64,000 nucleotides of DNA from Toxotes chatareus (lineage: Eukaryota; Chordata; Actinopteri; Toxotidae). The translations under genes and the position numbers were made by a program. Below the pieces are notes generated by a model. The model saw only the letters and a list, made by a program, of their open reading frames with translations, ran no database searches and was not told where the DNA came from. Positions 13,719 through 21,760 of this stretch are shown piece by piece. The stretch covers positions 9,258,170 through 9,322,169 of the forward strand of contig CM028888.1 of assembly GCA_016801885.1 (NCBI GenBank), written 5' to 3'. Within the stretch, counting starts at the first letter, position 1; the number at the start of each line of letters is the position of its first letter.

Positions 13719-15508
13719 ACTCGAATATCTAATTATAAGGCAATTTCTTTCATTGGCAACATACTGTAGCAGAGTGCTAGGTCTTCCTGATTACCGTGCC
13801 TCGTTGAAATCCCCCAAGGTGTGTATGTGTGTATGCGATTCTGTATTTGACTTCAAAAAGGGAACTGGATTATAGAGTAAATCTTTGGGTGATAATTGCT
13901 TTGCAGTTTGCAGTGACAGTTCCTCAGTAAAGTAATCAGTACTTTTACATTTTCTCTGATGTGCTCAACGTGCAGCACATCAAACTCAGTAAATCAGACC
14001 CTCCATTTGCCAGCCAGTGCATCTCAAACCTAAGCTACAGCTGTGATTAATCAATTAGATCAAATCAGTGTGCACTAATGACGTAGTGTAGCACATCATA
14101 TATTTAAAACAGGGCACTTTCCGTCTGTGTTCTGCATGTGCTCAGGGCGCATAACCTGAAACATGTACTGTATACAGTATGGATGTGTGTTTTAGTGGTG
14201 TAGTTGTTGTCACAGAGAGAGAAGCAAGCTGGACCATCTCAAGACATCACCACTGAAGTCAACTGCCTGTGACAGTTCTACTGAATTATTCAACCGTGCA
14301 GAAAAGCCCGATCCCCTCAGTCTCTCCAGGATTCTCCAGAAGAACTACAATGAGATGAGAGCTCAGATGATCTCATTCAGTTGCAGCAGCTGAGGGATTC
14401 GGCTTTTAGAGTTGTTGTTTTATTCGTAATTGTGAATGTTTAACAGGTCTGCAGGTCTTTGTGGTGTTCAGTGTAAAAATGATTGATCCAAGGAGTGCAG
14501 TCAGATGATGATCTTTTGAGGTGTGGATCTTATTGCTGTCATTTCTAATCCAATCATTCACCTTCTTCCTCACTCTGTTTGTCTGCTTCTGGTTAGGTGA
14601 CATCTGACACCTCAGTGTTGACATTGAGAAGTGTGTCTGTACATCGACCCAACCATCCCCGCAGCTACTGTCAAAAACATGTGCACAAATCGGTGCCCAG
14701 TATCATGGTGCAACACACATCATCTACTATACGCAGCCCAGGACTGAATACTGAGAACGTAGATGTTGTCCCACAAGGCTAGTGGACCAAAAAAATATGT
14801 AGCACCACGATAATGTGGATAGTGGCTATTTTGGCTCCTCATCTCTTCTCTCTGTGTTGCACTTCTTATTACCTCTGTGCAGTTATAGTCATGGAGGTGT
14901 CCTGTGGGGATGCCCCAGTTACAACTACACTGAATGTGCTCTGTAAGAGTATAACCCAATAAACCAAGCAATAGGCAAGAAGACAGAATTTCATCCCGGC
15001 AATTGTACCACTGGTTGCCTCCTTGGCTAGCTGACTGACTGACTGACTGATATACTGACATATGTTTTATTTAGTTGACCATTTTGCAAGCAGTGAGACC
15101 GGCGTTACGAGACAACTGTCCTCTTCAACAAAGTGAATTTAATATTTTGCCCAAAGCAATGTGGTCTTCACAATTTGTCCCCTAAATGTCACCATGTGTA
15201 ATTACAGTGTCCCAATAATACCTTGATCATATAGTCAATGCTTATACCTACAATAATGAACATCCTAAGCATTTGTCTCAAACTCAGCGTAAGGCTCCAA
15301 ACCAAGTTATTTAAACACTGTGCATGATATGTGCAGATTATTGTGGTGTTCATGTATTTAAAATTATTCAATGAGCCAATGTAAAACACAGATACATGTA
15401 CATTTATGAATTAAAAGTTTCTTCTTACCTTTTCCCACCTAGTACGCTGTTGGTGACAAGCAAGCAAGCCCACAGACACAGAAAGGCCGTCCTGCTCCGT
15501 CCACACAT
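4396..15508 (-). CDS. gabra1: GABA-A receptor alpha-1 subunit, 5' part (seven coding exons, partial)
   Basis: This is a pore-forming subunit of the pentameric GABA-gated chloride channel of neuronal membranes. Seven coding exons join in phase across GT-AG introns: 15508-15429, 11387-11278, 10293-10226, 8722-8502, 6879-6797, 5590-5447 and 4548-4396. They give 859 nt, or 286 codons plus one base. Order in the protein: signal peptide (about 1-25), extracellular ligand-binding domain, Cys-loop C167-C181, TM1 (about 251-272) and the start of TM2. Internal exon sizes 68, 221, 83, 144 and 153 nt match vertebrate GABRA genes as I know them. Motifs such as [24 protein letters not shown] and [16 protein letters not shown] are alpha-1-like rather than alpha-2, -3 or -5. 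The rest of TM2, TM3, the loop and TM4 are missing because the gene runs off the left edge; I searched 1-4395 for the conserved TM2-TM3 exon and did not find it. Confidence 0.95.
4549..5446 (-). other. gabra1 intron 7
   Basis: This is an 898-bp intron with a GTAGGC donor and a GATTGCAG acceptor. I see no other feature in it. Confidence 0.9.
5447..5590 (-). CDS. gabra1: gabra1 exon 7: loops B/F/C of the ligand-binding domain
   Basis: This 144-nt exon encodes residues 189-235: [20 protein letters not shown], then [20 protein letters not shown], then [19 protein letters not shown] and the loop-C segment [14 protein letters not shown] are diagnostic of alpha-1. Relative to the human protein (YEWTREPARSV) the segment here reads [11 protein letters not shown], a patch of substitutions in the variable loop F region. 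The acceptor is TTGCCAG and the donor is ACAG then GTAGGC. Confidence 0.95.
5591..6796 (-). other. gabra1 intron 6
   Basis: This is a 1,206-bp intron with a GTAAGT donor and a TTGCCAG acceptor. It contains a pyrimidine-rich, degenerate TCTCAT/TCTTATC tract at about 5745-5950 and a short CAGGGTCTT-type direct repeat near 6545-6585. Confidence 0.9.
6797..6879 (-). CDS. gabra1: gabra1 exon 6: Cys-loop
   Basis: This 83-nt exon encodes [20 protein letters not shown] then CPLKFGS, after completing an arginine split by the intron. The two cysteines (residues 167 and 181) are 13 residues apart and form the disulfide that names the Cys-loop receptor family. The acceptor is TCTCTAG and the donor is AGCT then GTAAGT. 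The length matches other vertebrate GABRA genes. Confidence 0.95.
6880..8501 (-). other. gabra1 intron 5
   Basis: This is a 1,622-bp intron with a GTAAGC donor and a TCTCTAG acceptor. It holds a perfect 16-bp-arm inverted repeat at 7753-7792. No gene is seen. Confidence 0.9.
7753..7792. repeat. Perfect hairpin, 16-bp arms
   Basis: The arms AGTGTAGTGTAGTGTC and GACACTACACTACACT are exact reverse complements around an 8-base loop, TGTATACT. Confidence 0.95.
8502..8722 (-). CDS. gabra1: gabra1 exon 5: GABA and benzodiazepine-site strands
   Basis: This 221-nt exon encodes residues 87-159, from [20 protein letters not shown] to [13 protein letters not shown]. It contains the FFRQ strand that contributes to the GABA site from the alpha side. 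It also contains [13 protein letters not shown], whose histidine (residue 130, codon at 8591-8593) is the residue known to confer classical benzodiazepine sensitivity on alpha-1, -2, -3 and -5. An N-glycosylation sequon N-M-T is kept at residue 139. It ends in a strong donor (ATGAG then GTAAGC) and follows a CTGTAG acceptor. Confidence 0.95.
8723..10225 (-). other. gabra1 intron 4
   Basis: This is a 1,503-bp intron with a GTAAGA donor and a CTGTAG acceptor. I see no gene in it; a short direct repeat CTGGACACAAAA occurs near 9283 and 9302. Confidence 0.9.
10226..10293 (-). CDS. gabra1: gabra1 exon 4: beta-strand 1 region
   Basis: This 68-nt exon encodes residues 65-86, [22 protein letters not shown], preceded by a glutamate codon split by the intron. 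It starts after AACAG and ends at a GTAAG donor. Human alpha-1 has F where this sequence has I (VTSFGPVS); V-K-T-D-I-F and D-H-D-M fit alpha-1 and not alpha-2 (which has F-T-N-I-Y and D-T-D-M). The 68-nt length is the family standard. Confidence 0.93.
10294..11277 (-). other. gabra1 intron 3
   Basis: This is a 984-bp intron with a GTCAGT donor and a CAACAG acceptor. It holds a poly-A/CAAA tract near 10455-10485 and a pyrimidine-rich stretch at about 10865-11000. Confidence 0.9.
11278..11387 (-). CDS. gabra1: gabra1 exon 3: mature N-terminus
   Basis: This 110-nt exon completes a serine split by the intron and encodes residues 28-63, [20 protein letters not shown] then [34 protein letters not shown] is the hallmark N-terminal helix and loop of GABA-A alpha subunits. 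The acceptor is CCAG then CTCTGGG and the donor is GGAG then GTCAGTA, weaker than the consensus GTAAGT but valid. The vertebrate alpha-1 protein carries an N-T-T-V glycosylation sequon here; in this window one threonine is missing and the motif reads N-T-V (see findings). Confidence 0.92.
11388..15428 (-). other. gabra1 intron 2
   Basis: This is a 4,041-bp intron between the signal-peptide exon and exon 3. It holds a purine-rich stretch (about 12,425-12,640), a (CT)n microsatellite (13,675-13,715), a short palindrome ACTGTATACAGT at about 14,167, and GACT repeats near 15,035. No exon is supported. Confidence 0.88.
13675..13715. repeat. (CT)n microsatellite
   Basis: An uninterrupted run of about 20 CT units. 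Confidence 0.97.
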
Positions 15509-15534
15509 AGTTGCAATATGAGGACCTTTCACTG
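15429..15534 (-). CDS. gabra1: gabra1 exon 2: end of 5' UTR, start codon and signal peptide
   Basis: The start ATG is at 15508-15506, with A at -3. The coding part is 80 nt: [20 protein letters not shown] followed by SVLGGK and two bases of a split serine codon. The central hydrophobic run [10 protein letters not shown] is a typical signal-peptide core, with probable cleavage near SVLG or GGK. The left boundary is a clear donor (AAAAG then GTAAGAAG in gene sense). The right boundary follows a pyrimidine tract ending CTCCAG; a second CAG three bases on makes a tandem NAGNAG acceptor, so the exon could also start at 15531. The start was chosen because it is the only ATG before the hydrophobic core and joins exon 3 in frame. 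Signal peptides of this family diverge quickly, so its sequence is not diagnostic. Confidence 0.85.
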
Positions 15535-16483
15535 CTGGAGGTCAGAGAGGGAGAGAGCGAGCATCATTACCAAGTCATATGAGCCAGTGGTCCACCACTA
15601 ACCCAACATTTCATCACATCAAGTGTGAGTAAACATGTAGATGTGCTAAAACACCAACAGACAACATGGGGGTGTAGGCTCTGAGGGAGACCTTGTTCCT
15701 ATAGAGATGCTTTATGTGAGGTTTTTGGTCCTGGTTGTTAACATTTCTCACAGATTCACTGACAGCACATGAATCAAACCAAATGGCCTTGCCACATGCA
15801 TTGGGCCATCACACGCCACTTGACACACGCACCCCTCAAAGCTTTCACATCATCATTTTGAATTAGCTGTCACATTGACAGACATATTTTACATCCTAAC
15901 TATGTGGGAGACGGAATTTAAATTTCGATGATCTGAAAGGGAACCAGTGTAAATGCGACTTTCATGGCTGGCACTCAATACACACACATATGGTATGGCT
16001 GCAGCTGTAGCGCATAATAATTAAGAAGAAATAACAAGGCATCACATCATCGACCACATAACACCCTGTGTGAGCTTGTAGCACCTGTGCACAGCCTCCT
16101 CTAATACCCTGCAATGTGAAGCGCGGCGATACCGCAATATCAAACCAAATCCCCTAAAATAAGAGCATTTGCTTCCTCCTTAATCATCAAGCTATGATGT
16201 CAGCCGGGTCATAAAGTATGTAAGCAATAGTCTGCGCTATTGTGCATGCAAAACACAATGCTCAGATTCACGGTCCGTTTTTTGAAAGCATCATCGATGT
16301 GTCCACGACAGGACCAATTACTTACTTACTAAAAAAAAGCGCTTAACCACTATTTCACAAACGACCACAGAATTCTGCCACTGAAACACATCCCGCATAG
16401 AAGACAATACCCTTTCTACTTGCTTGTGATGTTCCAAGGTGCACTGTAAGCTGATGGGAGTCGGGGGACAAACAATGCTGTGT

Positions 16484-16511
16484 TAAAAATAAAAATAAAA
16501 ATAAAAATAAA
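16484..16511. repeat. (TAAAA)n simple repeat
   Basis: About five TAAAA units in tandem. Confidence 0.9.
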
Positions 16512-16772
16512 TCCTTTGCTTGACAAGGATTTGATGAAGCGGGGATGATGGAGATTAACGAATGGAGGAGAAAATCCCGCACAAGCACACTTTCTAAGTT
16601 ATTCAGAGGAAATGTCACCCTCTCCTCCACGATATATGAATATATCTGAGTTGGATAGGAATTTAGCATGCAACTGGCATCCCCGCGAGGCTGGTCTAAA
16701 TACATGCATGGCGATCCAATTCGTGCGTGGCGGAGTAATTAAGCAAATGTGCGTTGATGCCGTTTTATTCGG

Positions 16773-16793
16773 AGCGCTGTCCGCGGTGCTGAA
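16773..16793 (-). promoter_or_regulatory. RE1/NRSE element (REST binding site)
   Basis: In gene sense the two half sites read TTCAGCACC and GGACAGCGC, separated by the standard GC spacer. Compared with the canonical 21-bp RE1, the site differs only at spacer position 10 (A to G) and at the last base (C to T). It lies in the first intron of gabra1, about 240 bp past the proximal first-exon donor. REST is the repressor of neuronal genes in non-neuronal cells, so this site would silence alpha-1 outside neurons. Confidence 0.75.
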
Positions 16794-17029
16794 ACCAGTC
16801 TGCTTTCCCGTTCAAAAAACAAAACACCACACGGCTCTTGTTTGCCATAAAATACCCCTTAAACGGTCTTAATTTCGACGGCAAACTCCCCCTTCTCCCC
16901 AATAAAACTCGTCTTCGATTCTAGCGGTGTATAGCATCGCGAACCATCCCTTCTAAATCCGAGTGTTACTCCCCTCTCCCCTTCTGGTGCCTGATAAAAA
17001 AGGCGATAAAAATGGAGAAAATCACTTAC

Positions 17030-17395
17030 AGCAGATGTGTCGGGGTATATTCGGTGTCCGCTGCCTATATCCTCAAACTTTTGTGAATATCTTTTCTAGC
17101 CGGACTGAATGAGAAAAATCCTCTGTGATCTCAGATCTGACGAATTTTAGCTTGAGGCTGGAGAAGCGGCTGCTGACGATATGCGCAGGTCTCTCTCACT
17201 GTTCATTGGTGGTGCTGTAGTGAGTTGAACTCTCTCAGTCTGTCAGCAACAAAAATGTTGTACTGAACTAACAAATCTGGACTGTGTGCCGAGGTCGCCA
17301 TCCGAAATGTTTTAGTTCATCAACCCTGCCTGTAATTAAAGTGCATGGCACACAAGCTGTGTCCAAGCGCAGACCATTTTTATTTTAGAATAGGC
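17030..17395 (-). other. gabra1: gabra1 non-coding first exon (proximal candidate)
   Basis: The proximal boundary is an excellent donor in gene sense, CATCTGCT then GTAAGTGATT, with the splice at 17030/17029. It would splice across about 1.5 kb to the acceptor of exon 2. The 5' end is not visible in the sequence; 17395 is placed about 30 bases downstream of a TATA-like element at 17421-17435. Vertebrate GABRA1 genes are known to use several alternative non-coding first exons, which fits the additional donors upstream. Confidence 0.5.
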
Positions 17396-17420
17396 TGTAC
17401 CAACCTAATATAAAGACTAG

Positions 17421-17435
17421 CCCGCCCTTTTTATA
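17421..17435 (-). promoter_or_regulatory. gabra1: TATA-like box with adjacent GC box
   Basis: In gene sense the sequence reads TATAAAAAGGGCGGG: a TATA-like box fused to a GGGCGGG Sp1-type GC box. It lies about 390 bases upstream of the strong proximal first-exon donor. TATA boxes occur by chance in AT-rich DNA; the GC box and position raise the likelihood modestly. Confidence 0.35.
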
Positions 17436-17691
17436 TGCAGCACAATTTAACTTCCACTGCTGTCGCCCTAATCTCTTTTCAGTGGCTGCTAAATAAAAAT
17501 CCTCTTACATTTTCAACTGGGATCCCTTGTTTTTTCCCCATCGCGCTTTCTCTGTCTCTCTCCCTGATTCCTACGTGATGATTTCCAAGGAGATAAAACT
17601 GACATTTATCAAAAGACCGTCTAGCGACCAAAACAGCTAGGACATCTTATGGACAAGAGTGGCAGTCATAAAACGGACATTAAGTACTTAC

Positions 17692-17800
17692 GATGAAGCA
17701 AAACGCGATTTTAGACACGAATGGACTGCACGGCTCGGATACGCGCGCACACAAGCAGGGAAAAGCCACCTCCAAAAATTTTAAGAAAATCGCGTTCTCT
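17692..17800 (-). other. gabra1: gabra1 alternative non-coding first exon (middle candidate)
   Basis: A near-consensus donor, TTCATC then GTAAGTACTT in gene sense, is at 17692/17691. The right end is arbitrary because no start site can be seen. It sits in a CpG-rich stretch (CGCGCGCAC, ACGAGCGTC), consistent with a promoter-proximal exon. The call rests on donor strength and position only. Confidence 0.35.
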
Positions 17801-17862
17801 CGTCAGCCTGCTCTGATGAGACGAGCGTCTCTCTGCAATAAAATCCTCCTCGAATCACTCAC

Positions 17863-18060
17863 CGTCTCCTAAAAGCCCACGTTTCGCATCGAGACAACAG
17901 CACTGTGTCTCTGTTTACAGCCAAATATTCTGCTGCTACAGCCGCGCCACTCCAGACTGAGCTCAGAACGGCGAGGAGCGCTGAGCTGCGTGCATCTGCA
18001 AGGGAGGGAAAAAATGGGCTGATGATACCCAGCGTATATTTTTGTAGTCATCTGCGTATT
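17863..18060 (-). other. gabra1: gabra1 alternative non-coding first exon (distal candidate)
   Basis: The donor GAGACG then GTGAGTGATT is at 17863/17862. The upstream sequence is GC-rich (GCGGCTGTAG, CGCCGTTCTG in gene sense). A 60-codon open frame starting with ATG at 18051 ends at 17869, just before this donor, so a transcript using this exon would carry an upstream ORF. The 5' end is not defined. It could equally be promoter DNA with a chance donor. Confidence 0.3.
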
Positions 18061-18310
18061 CCAAGTTAAACTACAAATCAGAGGACATTTTCATCACCAA
18101 GGACTACAGCAGGAGGGATAAGAGGAACACAAGGACAGTCTTATGGGCAGTTTATACCATATCAGTGTAATTCATGATGGCATGAGCCTGCTTTAAATCC
18201 CAGCTGTTGATTTGGGAATGCTTTTGACAGAGGAGCAACTCATTTTTCGCCTTCAGTTTTGACTGGGGGATTATTTTCATCAGAGCAGGCAGAGTGAGCT
18301 GGCAGTGTAG

Positions 18311-18318
18311 TCACGTCA
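18311..18318 (-). promoter_or_regulatory. CRE-like element upstream of gabra1
   Basis: The sequence reads TGACGTGA in gene sense, one base from the palindromic CRE. It lies about 250-450 bp upstream of the distal first-exon candidates. The mammalian GABRA1 promoter is known to be controlled by CREB and ICER at a CRE, which makes the site worth noting, but an 8-mer match alone is weak. Confidence 0.3.
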
Positions 18319-18744
18319 GTCTGGTCTGCAGTGCAACGTTTCCTCAGCGAGTGTGTGTGTGTGTTGCCTCCTCACGCGTGGTTAAAGTAGTGCATGTGCG
18401 TGATTAGTTACGAGGGATATCGTGGGCTTATATGCGCCTTTGTATTCTCGGTGCTCAATAAGAGATAGATCTATCTATCTATGAAAATAATCCATACATT
18501 TGACAAGGACTTCTGTCCACTCTTTTTCTCCCCTTCTTGCGCTCTGCTCATATTTCGTCCTCATAACCTGATGCTGCAGGTGCACATGCATATTTTAATA
18601 CTCAAAATAACAATAAAAAAAACCCTCAACATCCCCACCGATCTCCTTCCGTAGAATTAAAGCCATTGTAATGCAAGTGGAGTATCATTTCAAGCTGCTT
18701 CCCCTTAAAGCCAGACGCCACCTCTGCATGTGACTCGATTTGCC

Positions 18745-18835
18745 TGTGAGCGCGCGTGCACGTGCGAGCATGCATAACCAACACGTGCCCGCGTGCGTGT
18801 TGTGTTGACGCGCACGCCCGCGACGGATAGTGGAG
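18745..18835. promoter_or_regulatory. CpG-rich alternating purine-pyrimidine block with two CACGTG E-boxes
   Basis: There is a dense cluster of CG, GCGC and CGTG steps, with CACGTG palindromes at 18,759-18,764 and 18,782-18,787. It lies about 0.7-0.9 kb upstream of the gabra1 first-exon candidates. It may mark a distal promoter or a Z-DNA-prone segment; no start site is visible. Confidence 0.4.
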
Positions 18836-21579
18836 AGGGAAGAAAAGTACGACTGCCTCCCACCTCTTTCTCACGTTTTAATAACCTTCCGTTTCTGCCA
18901 AAGAGGAGAATTTCTTCGCGGGCAACAACAGGCAGCTTCTCCAAAACAAGTGATCAATTAAGTCGAATTTCCAGGGTCGCCTCTCAAACAAATGACGGCA
19001 AGCAAAGGAGACTTGCCTAGTAAAGTACAGCTCCATCTCTGGGCAGGTGATGGGAACAGATAGTGAAGTGAGGTGCGTGTGTGTGTGTGTGTGCAGGGCT
19101 AAACGGAGGGAGATGGATGACGGTAATTTAGGTGAGAGATGTGCAAGTTATGGGAAAATAATCACTCGCTGTGAACAGTGCTTTTGAATTTTAAAAGAAG
19201 GGATATTGATGAACTACGCCCCCCTCCCTTCTCAGTTTGTCATGGTGCTGTATGTGGTGACAGTGTGTTTCGTTCCACAAAAGAAAACTAACTGTGGCCA
19301 GTTGACATTCGGAAGCAATGTGTGGCAAAGTCAGTCCTGTATCAGTGACACAAAAAGTAACCTGGAGCCACCTTTGCGTGTTTGCATTTAATTGTTTCAT
19401 ATCAGTTTGTTTATGTGTGCACACATTTGTGTCCACTATGTTTTTGCACTGGACATATGTTTCTGAGTGTGTGTATGTTTTGTTCAGGTGCGCAATTGAT
19501 CTTGTACATGTCTGTGTGTTTTTGTATTTGCTTGTCCATTTGACCTTTTAAAGTAAAGTCATTCATGTTGGAGTTCAGCACTCTGTTTTCATTTGTGTGG
19601 GTACACATCCAAGTGCTCAACTATTTGCTCTTTGGGATGTCCTATAGAGCCTTTGTCCAGCACTTAAAGTGCCTGGATTGTTGTCTCTCAGAAGAAAAGT
19701 GGCCCTTTGAGTACTCATGACCCTGAAAGGTTTTGCTGACCTCTTTTTGGTTTAGTGAACACCTGGCTTTTAATGACTGTTACACAAACTTAACAGTCCT
19801 GATTCTTTTTCAGCCCTTGTCCGCAAGCACACAAGCAACAGTCTCACTTTCGAGTCTCACTTTCAGTATATTTCTAGGCAGTAAAGAGCATTTTAAAAAG
19901 GGATAAAACCAGGACAGGTAGGAGAGGGCTTTTTCAGCCTGCTATTCACAGAGGTGGGGGTGGGGATGTTTTAATTTGGCATGTGGTGTCACTCAGAATG
20001 GAGATTCCTGAGGCTCTGTGAGTCTCTACACTCCTGGACTCTTTTAGGGGCACGTTTTAGCTCCGGCTAGGTCAGGCCTGCTCCTCAGTGAAGAGGTAGC
20101 TCAAGACCATTCTGTCCAGTAGGCAACAGCAGGCAGGGCTCCCCTTTTGGCTGCCTCATACTGAGGCTATATCAGTGGAGAGAGAGAGGCAGAGAGATAA
20201 TCCCAAGTGCAGTACTTCAGTTCAATTACTGCAGTAAAGCTTGATTTGCGCTTGCCTTTTTTGCCCCTTGTGCTGGTGCATTACATGATGCCAGTGGGTT
20301 GAAATTCTGCTACTGCTCTGGCTCTTGAACCTGAACTTAGTGTCTGCTGCCTAACATTATCTCATTCTGTTCCTGCCCAGTGTCTATTCATCTTTTATCC
20401 CTTCAATCTGGATGGAGCAGACTAATTGAGAGTTTCCACAGGTGTGGGTGTAAATTTTCACTGAGGTGTTATCCACACCTACCAAGAAGAGGAGAAAACA
20501 CTCACTGTAAATCATAGCCAGAGTTACGGTAGTGCTTTTCCAACAAACAATAATGAAGGAAGGCTGGCACCAGTGTGGACCAGAATGCAGTGTCAGAAGT
20601 TCATGCTGGTACCTGGCTTTCTAGAGGCTGTAGTCTGTAGTTCCAATTCTGCAGAGCATCAAGAGTGACTTGCCTCAATCAGTCGTCCTGAGGAATAAAT
20701 CAGGCCACTGAGGAAGACAAAAGAGTGCTTCCCCTCTGTGAGCTGCTCTCTGCAATCAGCCATGAGCTTGGATCTTCTCTGACTCACTGTTTCAGGCCAA
20801 GTCCAGTGTGACACATATGCACAGGTGCACACATACAGACACACATTCATACTCATGAACACAGTGAAAACACTTAAGCCAGACATTCTTACAAAGGGGC
20901 AAAAGGGGCAAAAGAATTGGCATAGTTACTGACTAAAAATCTTGGTATCAATTTTCACTAAAAATATAGCTTTAAGAAACATGTTAAAGGAATTAAAGAG
21001 AATTTAAATACAGCTTAGCATACATTAGACAAATGGGGAATTCTTTTTACTATCAAAGCTGCCAACATACCACATTTATTAATCACTTGATCCTCTCCCT
21101 CATGTTGCACTATTCTTCAGCCTACCAGCATGCAGGAGAGACCTGAGAGTCATTCATGATATATACAAATATATTTACACCACTGGAAAATATAAATGAC
21201 TTAGATTAAGGTGTTGTTTACTTGGTTAGTAAAAGGTCTATCAATCCATTTAGATGTCTCAGTAAGTCACACGCCCATGGTTGTGGTGGGGGTGGTGGTA
21301 GGGATGACATATTGTATTTTTATTTTTTTAAATAGTAAATAAAAAGTCACTTCAGTGTCACAGTTGCAGTAGCACTTGAGAAACGATCTTTTGAGTTCTG
21401 TCAATTACAGATTTTATCCAGATGTAAGTCTGGTGCATAAAATTTTGAATAACCTGTTCACTCAAAACCTTATCTCTCTTTGGGCAGAGAACATCATGAA
21501 ATTCTGGAGAATGTCTTCCATAAGTCTTTTGCGACCAAACCCATTATCATGACAAGTACTACATGTGCTTCAGTGCCCA

Positions 21580-21760
21580 CTGGATTGGAGGATTGACAGT
21601 GATGCTGTGTGCAAGAAGGGCATGAGCTCAATCTACTTTCTGAGGAAACCCAGATCTTTCAATGTATGCATCAAGATGCTAGAGATCTGCTAGTCTGTGG
21701 GAGTGAGTGCCACCTACTGTGCTGTGGTCAGCTGGGGGAGCAGCTTTACATAAATGACTG
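21580..21760 (+). pseudogene. LINE (non-LTR retrotransposon) reverse-transcriptase C-terminal remnant
   Basis: The plus-strand frame starting at 21,580 reads LDWRIDSDAVCKKGMSSIYF, then LRKPRSFNVCIKMLEIC, a stop, then SVGVSATYCAVVSWGSS. This follows the pattern of L2/Rex/CR1-type LINE polymerases (D-A-x-x-K-K-G-x-S-x-x-Y-F-L-R-x-x-R-S-F ... Y-x-x-V-x-x-W-G-S). An in-frame stop and the lack of flanking coding sequence show it is dead. The exact clade cannot be set by eye. Confidence 0.7.

Larger units (their letters stand above)
15535..17029 (-). other. gabra1 intron 1 (proximal transcript)
   Basis: This is about 1.5 kb between the proximal non-coding exon and the start-codon exon. It holds a (TAAAA)n run at 16,484-16,511, a relatively CpG-rich stretch at 16,600-16,950 and the RE1 site. 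The CpG content suggests promoter-associated DNA. Confidence 0.55.
18061..21579. other. Intergenic, upstream of gabra1
   Basis: No supported gene. It holds the CRE-like site, a small TCTA repeat near 18,470, the CpG block above and a short GT run near 19,078. The remainder is unannotated and contains short spurious frames only. Confidence 0.6.
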
